In this document: positions 60,844 to 64,000 of the stretch, piece by piece
How positions within the stretch are numbered: position 1 is the stretch's first letter
Layout of the letters: each line of letters starts with the position of its first letter
Assembly (NCBI GenBank): GCA_039024435.1
Contig: JBCCQH010000022.1
Coordinates: 1 to 64,000 of the forward strand
Reading direction: 5' to 3'
DNA length: 64,000 nt
Origin: JBCCQH01 sp039024435
GTDB lineage: Bacteria; Bacteroidota; Bacteroidia; J057; JADKCL01
Position numbers and translations under genes: made by a program
The notes under the pieces: model-generated
What the model was told of the DNA's origin: nothing
The model's input: only the letters and a program-made list of their open reading frames with translations
Databases searched by the model: none

Positions 60844-63042
60844 ATGAGAAAGAAGATACTTAGCTTGTTAACCGCGTGTCTGGTGGCATTCAATTTTGCC
60901 AAGGCAGCTGACTCACAGCCCATCAACCCCAATGAAGGTATGTGGTTGCCCCACTTGGTCAAGATGATGAACATCGACGACATGAAAAAACTGGGCTTCA
61001 AGCTCAGTGCGGAAGAACTCTACAGCGTAAATAAATCCTCGATCAAAGACGCCATCGTACAGATGGGCGGCTTTTGTACGGGAGAAATCGTTTCCCCCAA
61101 GGGATTGATGTTCACCAATCACCACTGCGGGTACGACGCAATCGCCACCCACAGTACGGTAGAAAACGACTACCTCACTGACGGTTTCTGGGCGAAAAGC
61201 TTCTCGGAAGAAATCCCGACTGAGGGACTCACGGTGAAGTTCCTGGTCCGGATCGAAGATGTAACCGAGCCGATCATGAATGCCAAAGCCGGTGCGGAAG
61301 AAGGCAATGAAGAAGGCGCCATCCAGAAGGCCATCGGTGAACTGGAAGCCAAAGCATCGGAAGAAAGTGACGATTACACGGTTCAGGTCAAGCCGATCTA
61401 CGACGGCAATCAATATCTGCTCTTCGTGTACGAAATCTTCCGGGATGTGCGCCTGGTGGGTGCTCCTCCCTCGGCCATTGGCAAGTTTGGGGGCGATACT
61501 GACAACTGGATGTGGCCGCGCCATACCGGCGACTTCTCCGTCTTCCGGGTCTATGCGGGCAAAGACAATAAGCCTGCCGATTACTCAGAGGAAAATGTCC
61601 CCTACGAGCCCAAGCACTACCTGCCGATCAGCATCGCCGGAGTGAGCGAAGGCGACTTTGCCATGACCCTGGGGTATCCGGGCAGCACGGATCGCTACCT
61701 GTCCAGCTTTGCCATCGAGCAAGCGTACAAGCGCGACAACCCCTCCATCGTCAAGATCCTGGGCGAGCGCCTGCGGATCATGCACGAAGACATGATGGCC
61801 AGCGACGAAGTACGGATCGGAATGGCATCCAGCTATGCTTCTCTGTCCAACTTTCACAAATATTCCATCGGGCAGAACCGGGGACTGCGTTCGCGTGGTC
61901 TGATTGAGGAGCGCCAAGCCTTCGAGAAGGACTTCCAGCAGTGGGCCAATGCCGACAGCAAGCGCCGGGATCTCTACGGCGGGGTCCTCGGACAGTTCCA
62001 GCAGAACTACAGCAGCAACGAAGACGTCTTGAAGCTGCGAATTTATATGAATATGGCCGGTTTCGGCCCCGGGGCTGTCGCTTACGGAATTGGCGTTTGG
62101 CGTTTGAAGACGATGATGAACAAAAACGCGGACGATCCTTCGGCTTATGAGCCGATTGTCGAGCGCACCAAAGGCGGAGTTGCCGAGCACTTCGGCGAGT
62201 ATTTTGCCGGAACCGATCAGAAGGTGTTTGCCGCGTGCATGCGCCTGATGTACAGTGATTTGCCCGAGAAGTTCCATCCGGCCATTTTCACCGAAAAGTC
62301 ATTCACCAAGCTCAAGCCCAAGGGAGGCAAAGACCGATTTGACTTGTTTGCGGAACGAGTTTTCGCGACCTCTATCTTGACTGATGAGGACCGCATGACT
62401 GCTTTCCTGGAAGCGCCCTCGCTCAAGGTCATCAACAAAGACATCGGCGTCGCTTACGTGGAAAGCCTGATCGAAGTGTACCGCAACCAGTTGGCGATGG
62501 GCAGCGCTATGTTTGAATCGGTCAACGGGGAGTCGATGAAGGTCTTTCAGGCCGGGATGCACAAAATGATGCCGGACAAAAAGTTTTACCCCGACGCCAA
62601 CTCCACCATGCGCATGAGCTACGGCAAGGTCATTCCCTACGATCCGCGCGATGGGGTGAGCTACAAGTACCAGACTTACTCCAGTGGGGTATTGGAAAAA
62701 GAAGTTCCGAATGACGAAGAGTTCCACGTTCCGGGCGGACTGCACGACTTGTTCATGGCAAAAGATTTCGGCCGTTACGCTGATGATACGGGCGAATTGC
62801 CACTGTGCTTCCTGACCGACAATGATATCACCGGGGGCAACTCGGGATCGCCGGTCATCAACGGCAACGGTGAACTCATCGGGATTGCTTTTGACGGGAA
62901 CTGGGAATCAATGACGAGCGACTTGGTTTGGGACGACGATGTCGTACGGACGATCAGCGTGGACATCCGCTACGTACTTTGGACCATCGAAAAGTACGCC
63001 CGCGCTACCAACTTAATCAAAGAATTGACGGTGCGGAACTGA
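60844..63042 (+). CDS. S46 family dipeptidyl-peptidase 7-type
   Basis: A 732-residue exported serine peptidase starting at 60844 with a signal (RKKILSLLTACLVAFNFAKAAD). The catalytic His lies in TNHHCGYD, and the catalytic Ser in GGNSGSPV near the C-terminus. The residue following AFD is Gly in AFDGNWE, whereas DPP11 has Arg at this site, so a DPP7-type specificity (hydrophobic penultimate residue) is expected. It releases dipeptides from oligopeptides in the periplasm for asaccharolytic or peptide nutrition. A terminator follows. Confidence 0.9.
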   Translation: MRKKILSLLTACLVAFNFAKAADSQPINPNEGMWLPHLVKMMNIDDMKKLGFKLSAEELYSVNKSSIKDAIVQMGGFCTGEIVSPKGLMFTNHHCGYDAIATHSTVENDYLTDGFWAKSFSEEIPTEGLTVKFLVRIEDVTEPIMNAKAGAEEGNEEGAIQKAIGELEAKASEESDDYTVQVKPIYDGNQYLLFVYEIFRDVRLVGAPPSAIGKFGGDTDNWMWPRHTGDFSVFRVYAGKDNKPADYSEENVPYEPKHYLPISIAGVSEGDFAMTLGYPGSTDRYLSSFAIEQAYKRDNPSIVKILGERLRIMHEDMMASDEVRIGMASSYASLSNFHKYSIGQNRGLRSRGLIEERQAFEKDFQQWANADSKRRDLYGGVLGQFQQNYSSNEDVLKLRIYMNMAGFGPGAVAYGIGVWRLKTMMNKNADDPSAYEPIVERTKGGVAEHFGEYFAGTDQKVFAACMRLMYSDLPEKFHPAIFTEKSFTKLKPKGGKDRFDLFAERVFATSILTDEDRMTAFLEAPSLKVINKDIGVAYVESLIEVYRNQLAMGSAMFESVNGESMKVFQAGMHKMMPDKKFYPDANSTMRMSYGKVIPYDPRDGVSYKYQTYSSGVLEKEVPNDEEFHVPGGLHDLFMAKDFGRYADDTGELPLCFLTDNDITGGNSGSPVINGNGELIGIAFDGNWESMTSDLVWDDDVVRTISVDIRYVLWTIEKYARATNLIKELTVRN

Positions 63043-63067
63043 CCTTCGGTCCAGATCAAAGAGATAC

Positions 63068-63101
63068 AACCACGGCACCGAATTCCAGTGCCGTGGTTTT
63101 T
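63068..63101 (+). terminator. Rho-independent terminator
   Basis: AACCACGGCAC (63068-63078) pairs with GTGCCGTGGTT (63088-63098) and is followed by TTT, 26 bp after the S46 peptidase stop. Confidence 0.85.
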
Positions 63102-63170
63102 GATATTACCGGCCCCGGCTTGCATGTTTATCCACATTTTGCTTATTTGAATGTTGAAAACTTTGGTCGT

Positions 63171-63800
63171 ATGATTCGATGGATACTTTCTGCAGTTCTG
63201 ATTGTACTTTCGCCTCATCTTTTGGGGGCAGAAGGCGGTAAAACCGACGTCAAAATTATCTATGCCGAGGGCAAGATTTTCTACCACGAAATCTACGTCA
63301 CCTGGAGCACCGAGTACGAGCAGGCCGCTTGCGATTTCATCATCGAAGCGAGTGAAGACGGGCAAGATTGGCGGATTCGGGGGCGGGTCAAGTCGAAAGG
63401 CACCGCCCGTAGCCACGCCGAATACCGCTTCATCGACGAAAAGCAAGCCCACTACCGGTACTACCGCATCCGCAAAGCGGGGGCGGGCAGTAGCGATGTC
63501 TTGTCCAGTTTTACTTTGGAGAACTACTCCATAGCGGTGCTCCTCGACGAGGTCACCATCGACAACGAGAAGAAGCTGGTGTTGGATTATTCCATCGACA
63601 AAGACCAAGAACTGATGGTGCGGATTTATAACAGGATCGGGGAGCAAGTCGTTACCAAAGTGATGCCCTTCAAAATGGCGGGCGATTACGTGTACCACTT
63701 GGACATCAGCGGGCTCAAGCCGGACAATTATCTTCTGGTCGTCACCCAAGTTCTGCTGGACAAATCGGTCGCGGAAAAGGCTTTTCAAGTAACGCGATAA
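63171..63800 (+). CDS. Exported protein with type IX-like C-terminal domain
   Basis: A 209-residue protein starting at 63171 (MIRWILSAVLIVLSPHLLGAE signal). The middle part (KIIYAEGKIFYHEIYVTWSTEYEQ..., FIDEKQAHYRYYRIRK) has a fibronectin-like look. The C-terminus, LMVRIYNRIGEQVVTKVM then LKPDNYLLVVTQ, ends AEKAFQVTR, resembling the type A type IX sorting domain. Its cargo route would use PorQ-containing machinery. Its stop overlaps the next start as TAATG. Confidence 0.65.
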   Translation: MIRWILSAVLIVLSPHLLGAEGGKTDVKIIYAEGKIFYHEIYVTWSTEYEQAACDFIIEASEDGQDWRIRGRVKSKGTARSHAEYRFIDEKQAHYRYYRIRKAGAGSSDVLSSFTLENYSIAVLLDEVTIDNEKKLVLDYSIDKDQELMVRIYNRIGEQVVTKVMPFKMAGDYVYHLDISGLKPDNYLLVVTQVLLDKSVAEKAFQVTR

Positions 63801-64000
63801 TGCAACACATCTGGATATTTCAATTGGCGGAGGCGCTTGACGCAGAGCGGGAAAATGCCGTACTCGCGCAACTCAACCGTTTAACGGAGGATTGGAAAGC
63901 CCACGGGGCGCCAGTTCCGGGCCGGGCGGCGATCCGCCACCACCGGTTTGTCATTGTACAAGCCATGCCGGGGGCAACTTCTGGCTGTTCCATTGACTCG
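63800..64000 (+). CDS. Bacteroidota conserved protein, 5' part (truncated by window)
   Basis: The first 67 codons of a gene that runs off the window. Residues such as LTEDWKAHGAPVPG and the end GCSIDS match a Bacteroidota-only family often labelled ABC transporter ATPase, but no ATPase motif is visible. It overlaps the previous stop by one base. Confidence 0.7.
   Translation, partial: MQHIWIFQLAEALDAERENAVLAQLNRLTEDWKAHGAPVPGRAAIRHHRFVIVQAMPGATSGCSIDS

Noticed and set aside
63128..63136. Single perfect DnaA box
   Set aside because: One box in 64 kb is expected by chance.
1..64000. CRISPR arrays, tRNA and rRNA genes
   Set aside because: No regularly spaced repeats and no tRNA-like arms or conserved rRNA words were found by eye.
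63800..64000. Annotation of the edge gene as an ABC transporter ATPase
   Set aside because: The family name is used in databases, but no Walker motif is visible in the part present.

Overview
The window reads as chromosomal DNA of a GC-rich member of the Bacteroidota, probably a Saprospirales/Lewinella-like lineage. The evidence is a PorQ-type type IX secretion gene, an S46 dipeptidyl-peptidase of the DPP7 type, a protein with a type IX-like C-terminal domain, a TonB-receptor plug protein, many lipoproteins, few purine-rich ribosome binding sites and candidate promoters matching the Bacteroidota -7 motif TAnnTTTG. No rRNA, tRNA or CRISPR array was seen. The lineage is an inference from gene content, not from a marker phylogeny.

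Layout. (1) 0.1-8 kb: a minus-strand operon caspase-like protease -> zinc-ribbon GTPase -> GAP1-like protein, with a divergent pseudo-caspase upstream and a small transposon-like element (MITE) abutting the GAP1 stop codon. (2) 8-11.5 kb: a TetR-like regulator, an e(P4)-like acid phosphatase lipoprotein, a REP-associated tyrosine transposase (RAYT) carrying a perfect 48-bp palindrome, and an L-serine dehydratase. (3) 11.5-24.5 kb: a phospho-signalling island. Two divergent operons meet at 18.8 kb. The minus operon encodes an M48 metalloprotease lipoprotein, a LEA14-like membrane protein, three tandem Ser/Thr kinases with different C-termini, and an FHA membrane protein. The plus operon encodes an FHA-FHA-ABC transporter, a zinc-ribbon FHA protein, an exported vWA-like/FHA protein and a PP2C phosphatase. 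(4) 24.6-30.2 kb: hisS, porQ, three small lipocalin-like lipoproteins and citrate synthase. (5) 30.5-34 kb: an unrecognised protein, an SGNH hydrolase-like protein and an O-antigen ligase-like protein. (6) 34-42 kb: a TPR-CHAT protease, then a minus-strand cluster of two Fe(II)/2OG dioxygenases, a DxDDT-containing toroid protein and a transglutaminase-like lipoprotein. (7) 42-51.8 kb: small membrane proteins, pyrR-pyrB, a BNR/sortilin-like propeller and an MsbA-like exporter. (8) 52-64 kb: a second TPR-CHAT protease, Nudix, ArsC-like and MazG-like genes, a PKD lipoprotein, a plug-only TonB-receptor fragment, DPP7 and a partial gene at the edge.

How the genes work together. Kinases write phosphates, FHA domains read them, PP2C erases them, and the ABC and vWA proteins are likely membrane outputs. 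The GTPase/GAP1/caspase operon resembles families predicted to act in NTP-controlled conflict or regulated-death systems. Four caspase-fold proteins (a caspase, a pseudo-caspase and two CHAT proteins) lie in the window and all carry N-terminal export signals or signal anchors, which is odd for effectors of a cytosolic GTPase. The cluster at 37-42 kb looks like a small biosynthetic or modification pathway with no obvious named counterpart. Several intergenic repeats sit directly at the stop codons of minus-strand genes.
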